From: Penicillium oxalicum
Taxonomy: Eukaryota > Ascomycota > Eurotiomycetes > Eurotiales > Aspergillaceae
Reading direction: 5' to 3'
Length of the DNA stretch: 64,000 nt
NCBI RefSeq assembly: GCF_001723175.1
Contig: NC_064652.1
Location: forward strand, 744,001 to 808,000
Positions 24,141-37,412 of the stretch are shown here, in pieces. The position numbers and the translations under genes were made by a program. The notes under the pieces were generated by a model. It saw only the letters and a list, made by a program, of their open reading frames with translations, searched no databases and was not told the origin of the DNA. The first letter of the stretch is position 1, and each line of letters starts with the position of its first letter.

Positions 24141-26489
24141 TCAGCTCGCATGATTGAATCCCTCGGGCTGCCAATCGTCGCCATGTAACTGGCCGCTGCT
24201 ACTACTACCACCGGTGAGTCCTGACCCACCGCCGCCGCCATAGGCCGCGGCGGCGGCGCCACCGAGGGCACTCATGGCACTGTGTTTCTCAATCTCCGTC
24301 GTGCTCATCATGTACAAAATCACAAACAAAAGAATGTGCAGAGCGAAGCAGTATCCCGCGAAGAGATTTCGACTGGTCCGATTCGCCAAAATGATGCGTG
24401 TCAGCGAGAAGACGATCCGTTCCGGGAGGGTCATGCGTTTGTAGGCACGGGCAGATTCCCGGCCCCGGAATGCAGCAAATGGTGATATGCGGGCCTCGTA
24501 GGCTGATTGGTATCGGTCTGGCGCATCCTGCGCAACATGCATTGACAAGTTGCTTGGAGCATTACCGAATGAAGAAGCAGATGTGGAAGCTCCTTGGCCC
24601 CGACTGTATGTTGAGACGTAGCGGGTCTTTTCGTACAGGCTGAGGTTGTCTTTTTGAAGCGTTGCGACCTCTTGGCGAAGAGACTTGACAGTACTGTACA
24701 TCTTAGAGAGCTCTTCTTCCAGCTCAGCGTTCTTCTTCTTGAACCGATCTCGTTGAGCCTGGATCATAGGTAGAAGGCCCGAGCCGCCACCCACGGCCTC
24801 TCCTGCCCGGATGGCGTCCATTGTGTTGGCAGAAGCGGTCGACTGGTCAAATCCAGAGATAATCGATGAAGTAGGAGACACCGCTCCCCCTCGTCGAGAG
24901 GAGTGAGGGAATCTCGAGACATACGTGCCTGCCACAGACATCGCCGAAGACGGGAAGGTATTGGCGGCTTCCTCTTGAACGCGCAGAAGGTCATTTTCAA
25001 GTGTCGCAGACAGCCCTTGTGACTTCTCGAGCTCCCTCCTTGTGGTTGAGAGCTCCCCACGTAAAGATTCCAGTTGGGCCTGGAGGTCGCGGGTTGACAC
25101 ACGGAGGCCAGCGAGTTCATCGGTCAGCTTTTTGTTCCGTGTCATCAAGAGTTGCTCTAGCGAGCTTTTCTCTTTTGATTTTGAGGCCGCTGCACCGTTG
25201 TTCTTCGGGCCAACGTCCACAGATGCTGATGTTGTGTCACCCATCTCGTCGTCATCGCCAGTGGCAAATTCAATTGACTTGATCATTTCAAGCTCTCGAC
25301 GAATATCGTCGTAGTCAGCAACCTTTTCGAGGCGCGAGCGTAGCTCATCTCTCTCCATAGCAGCCTTTGAGGCATTCCTTTCCACCTGAAGCAACTTGGC
25401 CTCCCATGCGTGTCGGGTAGAGTCCTTGTCATAACGCGCAGCATCAAGCTTGCGCAGCAATGCAGAATTCTCCGACTGGAGACGTTGGTAGTTCGGATCA
25501 TCTTCCACAGAAGCGGCCTGGTCCGGAGTAGTGTGCGAGACGGCCTGCGCCAACTCTAGTCGCAGCTGCTCGTTCCGCGCCTCCATTTCAGCCAGTCTTA
25601 GGCTGGTTTTCTCAAGATCCGCGGAGACAAGTTCCAGTTCCGCCGCGGTAGCTCCACTACGATTGTCCTCTGCACCTTCATCCTGACCACCACCCAGACG
25701 CTGGGAGACCTCATAGCTAGCTTTGAGCTCCTTGATCAGCCTTTCCTGGTTCTCAAGTTTCTCCTCCAGACTCTTCTCCTTGGCCTCCCAATTGCTCGAC
25801 TTTTCTTTAAGCACAGCATCCCAAGAGTTCTCGATCTCTTTTGCTTTCGCGTCTTGATTCTCTTCGAGTCTCTTTCTCGCAGCACGCTCCTCTTGGAGAC
25901 GCCTCTCAGTCTCTTCCTGTTGCTTGGTAAGACGATCCACCGACTGCTGTAATTGATTCTTTTCGGATGTAAGCTTGGGAACTGTATCTTCCGACAGCAC
26001 TAGAGAGTCCACGGATGCTTCTAGTAAGGGGTAAGGATCAGGTGCCTCAGACAAAGATGAATAAAGCTGAAGGAAAGCGGAGGATGAGGCCTTTCCTTGA
26101 TTCGTCAACAGATCGATGAAAGATTGATAGGCTTTCAGGAGTCCCTTGTATTCTGACAGCTTTGCTTCATCCTCCAATTTCTTGAAGTCTTTGGTCTTTT
26201 GAGCAAGGTCCTTCCGTTGTACAAGTGCTTCTCGTTGTTGCGAAACAATGTCGGATGCAGTCGTATCGAGCTTAGCTATGGTAGTGGCAAGGTCGATTCC
26301 TAGGATTCACATGATCAGTCACACTTTCTGTGCGCTATTCAGTCGAAACCTCGATTCACTCCTACCTCGCCAAGCTGCAATTGCGCGTTGGAACTTGTTG
26401 GTTTCTTCGGATAGCTTGTTTGAGAACCCGTCCGTGTCATCTTGCCGCTCCTCAGCGGCGAGACTCTCTGTGATGGCGAAGGAGTCCAT
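24141..26489 (-). CDS. Golgi golgin CASP/COY1
   Basis: Coiled-coil Golgi membrane protein involved in intra-Golgi vesicle tethering and transport. Two exons, 26489-26366 and 26299-24141, give 760 aa. The N-terminus SNKLSEETNKFQRAIAAWRGIDL, rebuilt across the intron, matches the conserved start of CASP proteins. Long heptad-rich stretches follow (residues about 90-600). The diagnostic C-terminal block is present: FRGRESARAYKRMTLPER, then TRIILANRTSRNLFAGYC and a single membrane anchor (FALHILLFVILYMM) about 55 residues from the end. The tail is Gly/Ala/Ser-rich and longer than in yeast. It is divergently placed to the VPS3-type gene, 450 bp away. Confidence 0.92.
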
Positions 26490-26939
26490 ATCTGGCAATT
26501 AGCTCAGAGAGTCCAACTCTTGTCACCCCACTTCAACAGAACATTCACGCTGTCGGTGCAACAACACAGGGAGCTTGAACTGGACACGCGGCGCACCACG
26601 GCGCGGTTGATTGTTATTCCGTGGGTATGACGACCGCTTAGAGTTATTAATGAGCGCAGATCCTCATACAGTCGAATAAGAGCTTTGAATAAGTCCTGAG
26701 TGGCCACTGGTCTTCAAGGGTCCTGAAACCAAAATGCCTGAAATGTATTGCACTCGCGTCAAAGTGGGCAGCGTTGTGCCACTGCTTCGTTCGCCGTTGT
26801 GAACCACTTAACTCCGGGGATCCAGTAGTTCCTGATCCAATCGGCCCCTGAAGCTTCCGCCCCATAATCGACCCTGACCGCTTTTGCCCCAGTGCCTTCC
26901 ATCTCGGCGGGGAGATAGATGACTTAATAGTTGGCCATC
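26490..26939. promoter_or_regulatory. Shared divergent promoter of the CASP and VPS3-type genes
   Basis: 450 bp between two start codons that face away from each other. No TATA box is evident. Both genes act in membrane traffic, so shared control is possible but unproven. Confidence 0.5.
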
Positions 26940-29900
26940 ATGGCTTCAGACGACGGGGTTGGTCCTCGGAAGAGGCGGAAAATTGGCTCCCTTGGTTCTG
27001 AGCCTTATATTTTGCGCTCACTGTTTGACGACGTTCCGCTGGCGACGGACGATAATTCGGACGTTTACATCACTACCGTCGAGTTCTGGGGTAAGCTATC
27101 GGCGGTTACCCCCGGTCCCCATTGACGCTGATCGCTGTCCAGAGCTAATGCGACAAAGATGGAAATTTGTACATAGGTACCTCCGCAGCTGAAGTGCTGC
27201 ATTTTGTCTGTCTTCCAGCAGCTGCCGACGATGAATCGACCGAGCCCACCTTCATTCTAGCCTCACGACTACCGATTCCATTTCAAAATGAACCCTCTGA
27301 TAACAACCCTCCCGGGGTTCGACAGATCATGATCTTGCCGTCGGTGAACAAAGCCTGTATCCTTTGCAATGGCATGGCCACTTTCTATATGCTTCCGGAG
27401 CTCAGCCCAGCGTTCGGAAATACCAAGGTCAACCATTGTCGCTGGATTGGTGGCTTGGATCTTAATCAAGATGCAACCAATGAAGATGAGCCAGTCCTCA
27501 TGATAGCTGTACAAAATAGCATCATGCTGATTAGGATTGGAGAAGGTGCTCGGCGTGTGAAGCAGATCAAATTTCCGGGTTGCTTGGTCGCGGCGCGCCG
27601 AGGCACTATCGCGTGTGCGGCCGACACACACTCCTATTCTCTGTTGGAGGTCGAGCACCAGCAGAAAATCCCTTTGTTTCCCATCTCATCCTCGAGTGAG
27701 GTCTTTGAGACTGGAGCTGTCGAAGACACTTCGGTGGGAGCACCAACCTCGCCGCTGCGGCGCTCGCCGTCCTCGTCGTATCCTAGTTCCCCTCCAGTGG
27801 ACTCTCAGGCACATGGACGGAGCAGTAGCCTGAATGCGTTTGCAGGTATGCTCCAGCCGCAACCACAATCTCTGGGACACAACATATCACCATCCGCAAC
27901 ACCGGATCCATTCACAACCACGGGCAGCATTCGTCGGTCTAGCTCCGAGGAGCGAGGTGAAGGTGGAGGAAGTCAAAAGCAGGAGATCTTAGAGGTCTCC
28001 GAGCAGCATCCGGCTTCAACTGGGGGCTCAGATGATGTCAAGCCTCTCCCTGCCCTTCCACCCCCCAAACCGATACAAAAGCAATTGCAGCCACATGTGG
28101 TGTCACCCTCTCCTACCGAGTTTCTTCTCGTGACTGGCACAGAAGAAACCGAGCCAGGAGTAGGCATGTTTGTGGACTTGGATGGCGAGGTTGTTCGTGG
28201 GACTATCAATTTCCACCGGTTCCCAAAGTCGGTGGTCATTGATGCTGGTGGAGACGATCAGGCGTTGCAGCCAAACGACGATACAAGGGAGGAGTACATT
28301 TTGGCAACAATTGAAATGGAGAAAGATGGAGGGAAGCAACACAGAATTGAGATTCAAAGGTGGGACGATGATCCTGCTGTCATTGAGCGAAACAAGAAAT
28401 GGCTAGATATACCAGGTGCGGGTAACGATGGGCAAAATGTTCAAGTGGGATTGAAACATACCATCAGTTCCAGCAGTATCGAAAATGGCGAGGTCGGAAA
28501 CCTTCTGCGGATGGTGCGCTTGAAGACCCCGTTTCTCTCAGCCTATGTCGTGACAGTAGACTCTCGAACCCAGGACTCAATCGAACAACAAAAAACAGAG
28601 AAAGAGCTTTTTGAGTCACCAGAGACTGGGGATCCCACCGGCGCCAAAAATTCAAATGCTGGATCGGAGGAGCTCGAGTGGGAGACGCGAAGAAACGCGG
28701 AAGAGTCAAATTTTGCGCGTGGATTAGGTATACTCCAAAGCAGCCTGGTTGTTTGGTCCGGTTCACAAGTCTGGCGATTGTGCAAGAACCCAATGGTCGT
28801 TCAACTGGAGGACACTCTACGCAAAGCTCAGCAAGTTGACGAAAGAGGTCGAATTACGTTGCAACGAGACGCAGTGATGGATTTGATGGTCTCAGCTCAG
28901 GACATCGAGCCTAAGAACGAGGCCGAGTTCCTTGGCTTAGGATATGTGAAGCAAAAAGCCAGTCTGCTACTATACGGCGACCTGCTGTCAATGCATCCTG
29001 AGAACCGTGCCGATCCGACTATTCGGAATACCGAAAGAGCCCTCTTGTCTGGAAATTTGGATCCCCGAATTGCCTTGCTCTTCACTCCGTTCCTCAGAAA
29101 AGATGTCATTCAGGGGCCGCAAGGAATCTGGGTTCAGTCGGGGCTTGCGGAGACTGCTGAAAAATACTTGGGCCAGGTTGATCGGCACAGCAATGACGTT
29201 GGGGTGCATAGCCCTATATTAAATATGCTCAAGCGCTTTTTGCTGTCGTGGCAACAGAAGAGAGGTTACGGTAGTATCACCGACGAAGAGTATGTTTTCG
29301 ATAGCACCGACAGTGCTCTACTTCATCTTCTTCTCGAGCAAGACGGGCATCTCAGCCCACAGCAGCGAGCAGCATCTACGCGCAGTGAACTCAACAAGTT
29401 AGTCGACAGTTGGAAAGGTAATTTTGAGCGAGCCGTCGCTCTTTTGGAACAGTACAAGCGGCTCTACATTCTGAGCCGACTTTATCAGAGCCGCAAGATG
29501 TCTCGAAACGTGCTGAAGACGTGGAAGAGGATTATCGACGGAGAGACCGATGCAGGCGGAGAGGTCACGGGGGCCAGTATTGAGGCGCAGATGCGCAAGT
29601 ATCTGGTCAAGATCAAAGATGTGCAATTGGTGGAGGAGTACGGCGCCTGGCTTGCAGGGCAAAACCCACCACTGGGAATCCAGGTGTTTGCAGACAACTC
29701 CAGTCGCGTGAGATTCGAGCCGGCGGATGTAGTAGCGCTGCTCAAACAGCAGGCTCCCAGTGCGGTCCAGGTGTATCTGGAGCATCTTGTCTTTGCCAAG
29801 AATGTTGGTTTATCTGCTTCCCCCGGATCTGAGTACACACAACATTTGCTGACAAAATTGAACTTCCAGTACACCCAATACGCCGATGACCTCATCGCGT

Positions 29901-30790
29901 ACTATCTTGACGAAGTTCTTTCGGTTCTTGAATCTTCCTCAGACGCGCGTGCATCGCTTGCGGAATCCTATTCAACATACCGAGCGCTCCGCCCCCCGAA
30001 ACCGACGTATTTAAATTTCATCACGGAGAACACACCCTCTGAAGCCTGGTGGCAGTCACGCCTGCGGCTTCTTCAACTTCTCAGCGGCAGCTCAGGCACT
30101 CAGTTCTCCTCCATGGCATTACCTTCCGGGATCACCTACTCCGTTTCAACCGTACTTGAGCGCATTGCGCCATTTGAGAATGAGCTCGTATCGGAAAGTA
30201 TTATTCTCGACGGCCTACAGGGTCATCATCGTACCGCCCTCCGACTTCTCACCCATGGGCTAGGCGATTACGACTCGGCCATCCGCTACTGTCTCTTTGG
30301 CGGACCACGCAGCGCGACATCTTCCAGTGGGACTCAACCAGAGTTGGCCAGCGCAGACATGCAGTCCACGTTATTTGGCCATCTTCTTGACGAGTTTCTG
30401 CAGATCCAGGACTTGACTGACCGCATCGAACGAACAAGCGACCTGCTCGCACGGTTTGCAGCGTGGTTCGACGTCCGTGAAGTTTTGGAGCTCGTGCCCG
30501 AAGACTGGAGCGTGGATATCCTTGGAGGGTTCTTGGTGCAAGTCTTCCGCCGGATTGTTTCGCAATCTCGGGAGGCACGGATCCAACGGGCGTTGAGTGC
30601 CGGCTTGAGTCTCCGGGTCGGTGTAGAATACACCGATTGTCTGGAAAAAGCGGGCCCTTGGTTGGAGGACAGCGAGGGTGTGCGAAGATTGAAAGATGAT
30701 CAGCGCAATGCCCCGAAGATGATACTGGAAGCTGGCGCCATTCCTAGTGGCGATGACAATGATTTTGGCGATGTGGTGGGGCCGACATGA
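26940..30790 (+). CDS. vps3: CORVET subunit VPS3-type (TGFBRAP1/TRAP1-like) protein
   Basis: Large tethering-complex subunit expected on early endosomes. Exons 26940-27090 and 27159-30790 give 1260 aa. The acceptor at 27158 was chosen because it yields EFWDGNLYIGTSAAEVLHF, the opening blades of a CNH-type beta-propeller. Residues to about 400 carry propeller-like text (MILPSVNKACILCNGMATFY, LLVTGTEETEPGVGMFVDLDG) interrupted by a Ser/Pro-rich insert. The C-terminal two thirds is alpha-helical with Vps39-like domains (for example QVYLEHLVFAKN and LLDEFLQIQDLTDRIERTSD near the end). The start ATG at 26940 is preferred; the triplets upstream include no ATG. The VPS3 assignment is by architecture and could be confused with VPS39, although the latter is usually shorter. 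Confidence 0.8.
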
Positions 30791-31379
30791 TGACTGACCA
30801 CGAAGGACTCCTCCCGATTGCTCTGCTCTTTTGGGGGGGGGGGGGAGGGCTCCGCTTTCTATACATACTTTTGGCCGAGGCTGTGTGCAGCCCGTGATTG
30901 GCGTCCAGACCATTTTATGATACCTTGAATTGAGCGTCTTTACAAGTTGAGCTTGTGCCTACACCGTTGAACTACCTCCTTCCACTTTGCTTCCTACAGA
31001 GACACCGAGGGCTAGTTCGTCAACACTAAAAACCCAGTCGAAACATTCGATCACATTGCATTCGTTCCCTTCGTAGCTCGAACGAGCGTCAACTGTCAGC
31101 GTGTGGCTGAAACAGTTCCAGGTCAATCATGGGAGACTATCTTGGAGGGGGTTGAGTTTTTTGTTTTTTTTTTTCGGGGACCTGTAGCATATCACTCGAG
31201 ACACAGTCGCATTTCATTCGGGTTCCAAAGGTTGGTGAAGCTTCCCGAGGGGGAAAAAGAAGAGAAGACTCCCGGCAAGAAGTGCGCAGTGCGCAAGGTT
31301 CCGGATCATGAAAGCCTGACTCGAGGAAAGGGCTCGCCACGCGGAACCCTCAAGACAGGTTTGAACCGCATCGAGTCTC
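30791..31379. other. Convergent 3' region with a G tract
   Basis: 589 bp between the stop codons of the VPS3-type gene and LSM7. A run of 13 G occurs at 30833-30845. No gene seen. Confidence 0.5.
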
Positions 31380-31989
31380 TTACTCCTCAGGCTGGACGAA
31401 AGGGTTGGCAATCTCCTCACTCCCATCTGCTGGTGAAATGAGGACGATTAGAGTACCACGAGCCACAATCAGACCCAATGCACGGGTGGTCTGGTTGCCC
31501 GCGTCATCTGCAGGGGAAAATGTTTAGTTGATGATCGACGGCAAAAACTCCATTGCAATAGGTCAGATGAGAACTTACCGCGCATCGTCTCCTTGACGTC
31601 ATCCAGGACTAGGTTCATCAATTGATCATATCCCTTGAGGGTACCGGTGACTTTGATGCAGGAAAAGAGGTCAGTCAATGGGGAACTGTTGATATGCCTC
31701 TTTGCCATATCTGCAATGGCCCGATGGCCGATTGTTCTTTCATGTCTGTTCTTTTTTTGGGGTCCATCGGTATGGCAGGAGAAGTGTCATGATAATTGTC
31801 TCTCTTACCTTCACGGCCACCATTGAATTTCACCTGGACCTCCTTGTCCATATATTTCCCCAAATCGAGGATATTCTCCTTCTTGGGCTTCTCTTGTTGC
31901 GCGGCACCGCCGGTTTTCTGCTGCTGGCGACCGCCGCGGCCACCACCACCTCCACCGCGACCGCCGCGGAACGAGCCTCGCTCAGACAT
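31380..31989 (-). CDS. LSM7: U6 snRNA-associated Sm-like protein LSm7
   Basis: Subunit of the LSm1-7 (mRNA decay) and LSm2-8 (U6 snRNA) heptamers. Three exons, 31989-31809, 31650-31579 and 31507-31380, give 126 aa. The Sm1 motif is KYMDKEVQVKFNGGREVTGT followed by LKGYDQLMNLVLDDVKETMR; the Sm2 motif is RALGLIVARGTLIVLISP. An N-terminal RGG/RG-rich stretch (about 20 residues, FRGGRGGGGGGRGGRQQQ) precedes the fold and could bind RNA or be methylated on arginine. The small size and three-exon structure are why the gene is easy to overlook. A 12-T tract lies directly before the ATG on the forward strand (A-rich on the coding strand). Confidence 0.94.
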
Positions 31990-34394
31990 TTTTTTTTTTT
32001 GTGGGAGGGAAGGGAGTGGAGGGGAAAGGGAAAAGGGTTCAAGAGCGGTGAGAGATCTCGGAAGATTCGGGGATTGAGGAAGGAGTTCCAAAGTAAGGAA
32101 GGGGGAGGAGGGGGGAGGGTTTCGGGATTAGTTTTGGGGGGAGGGGGACACGGCAGAACCCCGGTGGGCAACAGGGCAGATGGTCGTGGACTTTTTGGGG
32201 TACACCCGAGAGCTGACGATCACCGGGATTGGGGGGAGTGCGGTGAGTACAAGATCGGCTTGGTCTAAGCAAAGGGGACTTTTGGTTTGGTGGTGGGTGG
32301 TGGTAGTAATCGAGAATGCGGAAACTTTGAGCAGTAGTTTGATAGGTTTGATATTCATCCTTTGTCGGCGCCAAATTGGCGATTACCGCGCGTCTGTCAC
32401 GTGGGTCGGTCCAATCAATAGACTAGTCCTGTCTCGAGTCGGATGGTTCCAGGCTTCGAGTCTAATACGTGCGGCACCGTGGAATTGTGGTTGTATCATG
32501 ATTTTGATATCATGCAATCATACTTAACTCGGGCACTACCTCTGGGCAGTCCTCTGCGCTGCTGCTTGATGAACGTTGGTCGGATTCACGTCGGTCGCCC
32601 AATCTCAGCAAAGAGGCGACTGGACTGTTAACTCGTGACACGGATAGCGCCGATAAAGGAGCAGAGGAGGACCACCCGTCTTTTGATGGCACACGGCGTG
32701 TCTGTCCATGTGAGAGAATGATTCATTAGCCTACAGTCCCCTCCAGGCTGAGGAAAGATGAAGGTAGAACTTGGCAGAGCCCCCGCCCCAGCGAGAGCTG
32801 TAACGTGAAAGATCCAGAATGGGGGGGGGAGCGGGCCCCAAACCATTCAGTTGATCAAATATGATCGAGACCACCAGAAATGTCTAAAAAAAACCAGAAC
32901 CAGGACTGGTCAGCAGGGCTGAACATCATGGAAGTGGACAGCGGGACGACGTGAGGTAAGCAGGACAGTTCCGATCTCCACCTGGAATGGCTAAGGATGT
33001 CCCGCCGGCATCAACGATGTAAAGTACAGAAGGAACAATGAAAGGTCCCATGCTAATGTATGGTACTGTATGAGAAGCCGTTGTTCATTGGCCCATGGAC
33101 TCATATACACATTACCGTAATGACCATTTTCCACCCCCCTCTTTGCCGTCCTGCACGGCTACGGCGGAAAGGATGTTCACGCCCTGTCGACTCTTGATGG
33201 GCCACCTCCAGGCATCCACGAAACCAACCACTGACTAGAGCATTGCACGTCCATCCTCCCCCCTTCCCACTAAGGCTGCAAGCACAAGGCTTATTTTATG
33301 GATCGGCGAACGGGCCCACGAGTCTATCATTTTTTCGGACAAGGTGAAAGAGTAGTCGTAAAAAGCCCTGTACGGGATGTGACAAAATCTGCCGTCACCA
33401 TCATATAAGAAGTGCAAAGGTCCTCTTGTTTGTTTTTCTGATCCTGATGCCACTATCTCACTGCGAAACGCCCCGGGCGGAGGAGACTGGGAGAGGGAAG
33501 AGCACGACTGGCGGAGAGCCCCGGCGGGACTCCGCTGGTCACGGGGCTGTTCCGCCCGGGACGGTAAGCGTATTCCTGTAATATAAGGTAATGCCTTTCA
33601 TCAACTCGCTGTACCGTCGTGTACCTGATGTCCTTCTTGCTTCATGAACAGAGAAACAAAAGACTGAAGACAGACCTCAACATTTGCTTTCAAAGAGCAA
33701 GGATAATAATGAGATGTTAAAAATCGATCAGTCCTAAAATGAGCTACATCCCGTCAGATTGGATTTCCTCGAAAGTTTCTCCTACGAGGTTGATACGTAT
33801 GCACAGAGGGGGTGGAGCTTACCAGCTGCCACCTACACCCCCGCCCGGTATCTTACCAGGCACTGGTAACTTGGTAAGAAATTCCGTTCAATTCCACCGG
33901 CACGCAGAGTCCGCCTGGCGGCGCCCTCGTTCTGTTCGTCCGTTGCTCAGTCGGTCGCCTTGTCGCCTTTCCCCCCGACTAATTTCCACTCAGCTCCCGC
34001 CTGCTCTGCGATTCCCTTTCCTCTTCTTCCTCCCTCACTGGCCCTCAACCTTGTCCCGAAAGCGCCACATCTCTGTCCCTTTGGACGGTTGTCCTCCTGC
34101 TTTTGACCCCTCGGCGACCCTTCATGGCCATGAGCTTGTCCGCTCGATCAGCCTAATCCCCAGCGGCTCGACCCGTTATTGAATGCTCCGCTCTCGACGT
34201 GAGACGCTTTCACAGCTCGTCACTCTCGGCTCTGACATTCATCCAAAGTTGACCGTGGACCCTCCTTCTCAATTCGATTCTGAGTCGCCACTGGCAATCC
34301 TCCCTCTTGCGCGATTCGCCTTGCTCCCTCCCTGAACGCGAGGATTCCTCTTCTCCACCGTCAGACTGAACTTGGACGAGTCCCTTCTCTCGAT
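31990..34394. other. 2.4 kb divergent intergenic region
   Basis: Lies between LSM7 and the Zn2Cys6 gene and must contain both promoters. The LSM7 side is strongly purine/pyrimidine biased, with 9-G runs. A CACGTG box occurs at about 32398. The 600 bp before 34395 is pyrimidine-rich and probably a long 5' leader. An open frame at 33739-34182 is rejected (see below). Confidence 0.5.
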
Positions 34395-36597
34395 ATGGAA
34401 CCCCGCCCCGTGACGGCGGAACCGTCTAACAAACGGCCGCGATCACCTGGGGGCGATCAATTACAGGCCCATCAAACGAAGATGGCAAAGACGCACTCCA
34501 ACCATCTTCAGATCAACTACCTTGCGCGCCAATACCCGGATAATCTACCCTTGGTGTCGCCAGAGGACACCATGCCCGCAATCATTCACTTGATCGGAGA
34601 GTACGACGGAGTTCTCCATCGCCATGAGAGTATTGCGGGAAACTTGGGCGCATGCCCGTTGGGTCCAATTCTGATCAAGCGCTTTGAGCGCCTCTTTGAT
34701 GGCCCGCCGCGGGTGCTCAAATCGCACGGTAAGGACGGTCCTACCGTCACCTGGCTGGACGTGGTCGAGTTCGCCAAGACCAAGCCGGAACAATTCAATC
34801 TGGAGAAATCGCGCAACGGCGTGCGAGTGTGCCAGTTTTACACCAAACAATGCCGCGTCGAGATCAGCGAGGAAGACTTTGTGCTCATCGCCTCGGGCAT
34901 GCCTCAGAAGATGATCCCTCCGCAGCCCATTATCGAAGATGAGGAAAAGGAGCTTGGCGCGCTGGAGATTCTGGAGAAGAATTTGCAACAGATCATTCAG
35001 ATGGCCGACCAGGGTAAGTCATCCCCGGGCCACTTTGGTCCCGCCTGGTGCGCTTGTCCAGGCAGAAGCGGGTACAATATCTAACAGGGTTTGTGACTTA
35101 GTCTCCGCGCGAGCCCGACAACTGAGCTATCGCTTGAAGAATCGCCGTACCGCCATTGTGAGTCGTCGCGAAAACGACGCCTCCCTCAAGGAGCAGAACC
35201 GTGCTGCTACCGCTGCGACTGCCGATATTTGGCAAGAAATGAACAGCCATGCCTCCCGCAATGGACAGGTCATTGCTTCCCCGCCGGGATTCGTTGCGGT
35301 GAATTCGCACCGCGCGGATGGCGACTCGGGTGAGGGGGCCGTTCCGTCACAGTTCATGTTCCCCCAAGCCAACACAGAAAATGTCACCATCATCAACGGA
35401 ACCTCGATCAAGGGTGCGTCTCCCACCACCCGAGCCGATTTGATGAAGAAATTTTTCACCACGGCAGATCGCCAGGCTCGTGGGTACGATGAAGTGACCG
35501 GCACAACCAATCCCATTCAGCCTCGCCCTCGTCCTCAGGCTCAGATCTCCGATCCCGCTGAGTACAGTATCTGGAACGGGAAGCCTCAGCCTCAAATTGG
35601 CAGTCCTGGTGGGAACCACAGCGTCCACAATGGTAGCAACAATGTCACAACGACTAGCTCTACCCCGGTGGCTATCCCTGGAACCCCCTCCTCCCTGCTG
35701 CCCCCTCCAAAGGCCACCACGCACGATAAGGATGACGGAGGGCCCTATAAATTGGAAATGGTCGCGCGCATGGAGGAGCTGCAGCGGGGTGAACGAATCA
35801 GCCCACCCTGTGATCGGTGCCGCCGACTGCACATGGACTGTCTCAAAAACCTGACTGCCTGCATGGGATGCACAAAGAAACACGCCAAATGCTCCTGGCG
35901 AGACGTCAAAGAGGAGGAGATTCGCGCTCCGTGGGGTCCGCATGGAGCCCGCGAGCCTCGGGACAGTCGAGAAGTGCACGACCGCATGGAAGATGGTCGT
36001 CTTCCGCCGTTGAATCTCCCAGGCCTCGCGCCGGCCTCTGGCGCACCACTTTCGGCCGAACGAGAGCGCTACGGGCCTGCCGATCGCTCTGCACGGCCTT
36101 CCGAGACCCCGAGTGACCCATCGTATGCGCCGCTCAGTCGTCGCGAGTCCGCGCCTGGCGCGCCCCAGGTCGCCATGGGACCGGGATCTAATGTCACTGC
36201 TGGCCCAGCGGGCCTTGAAAAGTCGCCTCGTCGCGCTCTGAGTGAAACGGAAGGCGCTCGCCGCGAACATCATCCTCTTCCTACTCACCAACATCATCAT
36301 CACCATCAGCAACAGCAGCATCATTCCTCTCGGCATGCGGAGCGACATGCTGACGATGACGACCCAGATGCGAATCAGCGTTTGATGCAAGCCATTCTCG
36401 ACACCGTGGACCACCATGCACGAGTGGCCGCTGCTGTTCAAGAGAAGGAGCGCGACGCCGAGCGTGCCGGTGACACACAATTCCATGGTCATCGAGCCGG
36501 AAATAGCGAACGAGAGCGCGAGCGCGAGCGCGACCATGAACGCGAGCATGAACGGGACCGAGACCCAGATCATGAGCGCCGCACGGTTCAGGCTTAA
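34395..36597 (+). CDS. Nuclear protein with a mid-chain Zn2Cys6 cluster
   Basis: Two exons, 34395-35013 and 35102-36597, give 704 aa. Residues 1-206 form a conserved-looking globular part (LARQYPDNLPLVSPEDTMPA, VTWLDVVEFAKTKPEQFNLE). A binuclear zinc cluster of the fungal type lies near residues 443-470: CDRC, then six residues to Cys, six to Cys, two to Cys, six to Cys. In most Zn2Cys6 regulators the cluster is near the N-terminus, so its position here is unusual. The C-terminal 200 residues are low complexity: Pro/Ser-rich, a His/Gln run, then alternating Arg-Glu, Asp-His and Glu-Arg. It is likely a transcription-related protein, but no target is known and I do not recognise a named orthologue. 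Confidence 0.8.
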
Positions 36598-37412
36598 ATG
36601 CCTCAATTCCCGGCTCTGTTGGCATACATGACTGATGATTGAGTTGAGAACGTCCGACCCTCTCCCTTTTTTTTCTATCTGACTTTTCTTTCTTTCTCTA
36701 TTTTTTGTGTATTGCTTCGAGCGAAGGCGAATCATGGAGTCTGGGTCTTTTAAGGAGCGAGTCGTCTTTTCCGAATCCTGTGTATACTGTTCCTTCTTTG
36801 ATCTTTGCTAGTATTTTCTTATGTATCTATCTAGAGTTGAAACTGTGCGCCTGAGCGACTTCGAACCAGAGCCCAATTGTCCAATCACACGTTGAAACGA
36901 CTCACTCGGTAAGCACAGGTATTCCCAGACACCTCTCCTGCATGTCTCCCGGTGGACACTTTCATTTGCGAGTTGGGAGACGTGAGACAAAAGCTCAATC
37001 CCCCCCCCCCCCCAACATCTGTGCTGCTTGTCTTTCCCCACTTCCCACCGGGTAAATCGACAACGGGGATACGTAAACCGTGTCTGGTGAAAGTGCCAAT
37101 GCCTTCACCTGACCACAGAAGACTCGCCCAGTTTGGCTCCGGATTTGGATTTTTCTGCTCTTCTCTCCTCACTCGACCGTCTTGTCACCTGCTCTCACAA
37201 GGCGTGTTCAAGAACTCTTTGATCTCGAGTACTCTGGCCCTTCCGGCTCCCTAAACTTCCCCTCACCACCCCGCAGTGGACATTCCGCCTGCGGAGCAAA
37301 CAGACGAGTCGGCAGAGAGAGAGAGACTTCAGCTTCACAGACACATACACACAGACTCGCATGCATAAACACAAGAATACCCCTCCACTCGCGCTCTCAA
37401 AACATCGTCATC
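36598..37412. other. Intergenic region with a C tract
   Basis: 815 bp between the Zn2Cys6 gene and the dioxygenase. A run of 14 C occurs at 37000-37013. The last 200 bp before 37413 is pyrimidine-rich, a usual core-promoter look. A tRNA-like fragment near 36860 was examined and rejected. Confidence 0.5.

Noticed and set aside
33739..34182. Open frame of 147 codons upstream of the Zn2Cys6 gene (+)
   Set aside because: Pyrimidine-rich leader sequence with no recognisable domain; most likely 5' untranslated region.
35347..36735. 462-codon antisense frame opposite the Zn2Cys6 gene
   Set aside because: Fully antisense to a well-supported coding exon; stop avoidance is explained by the GC-rich codon use of the sense gene.
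36850..36935. tRNA-like fragment (GGTTCGAAGTC on the minus strand)
   Set aside because: Resembles a B box but lacks a matching A box, acceptor stem and anticodon arm.
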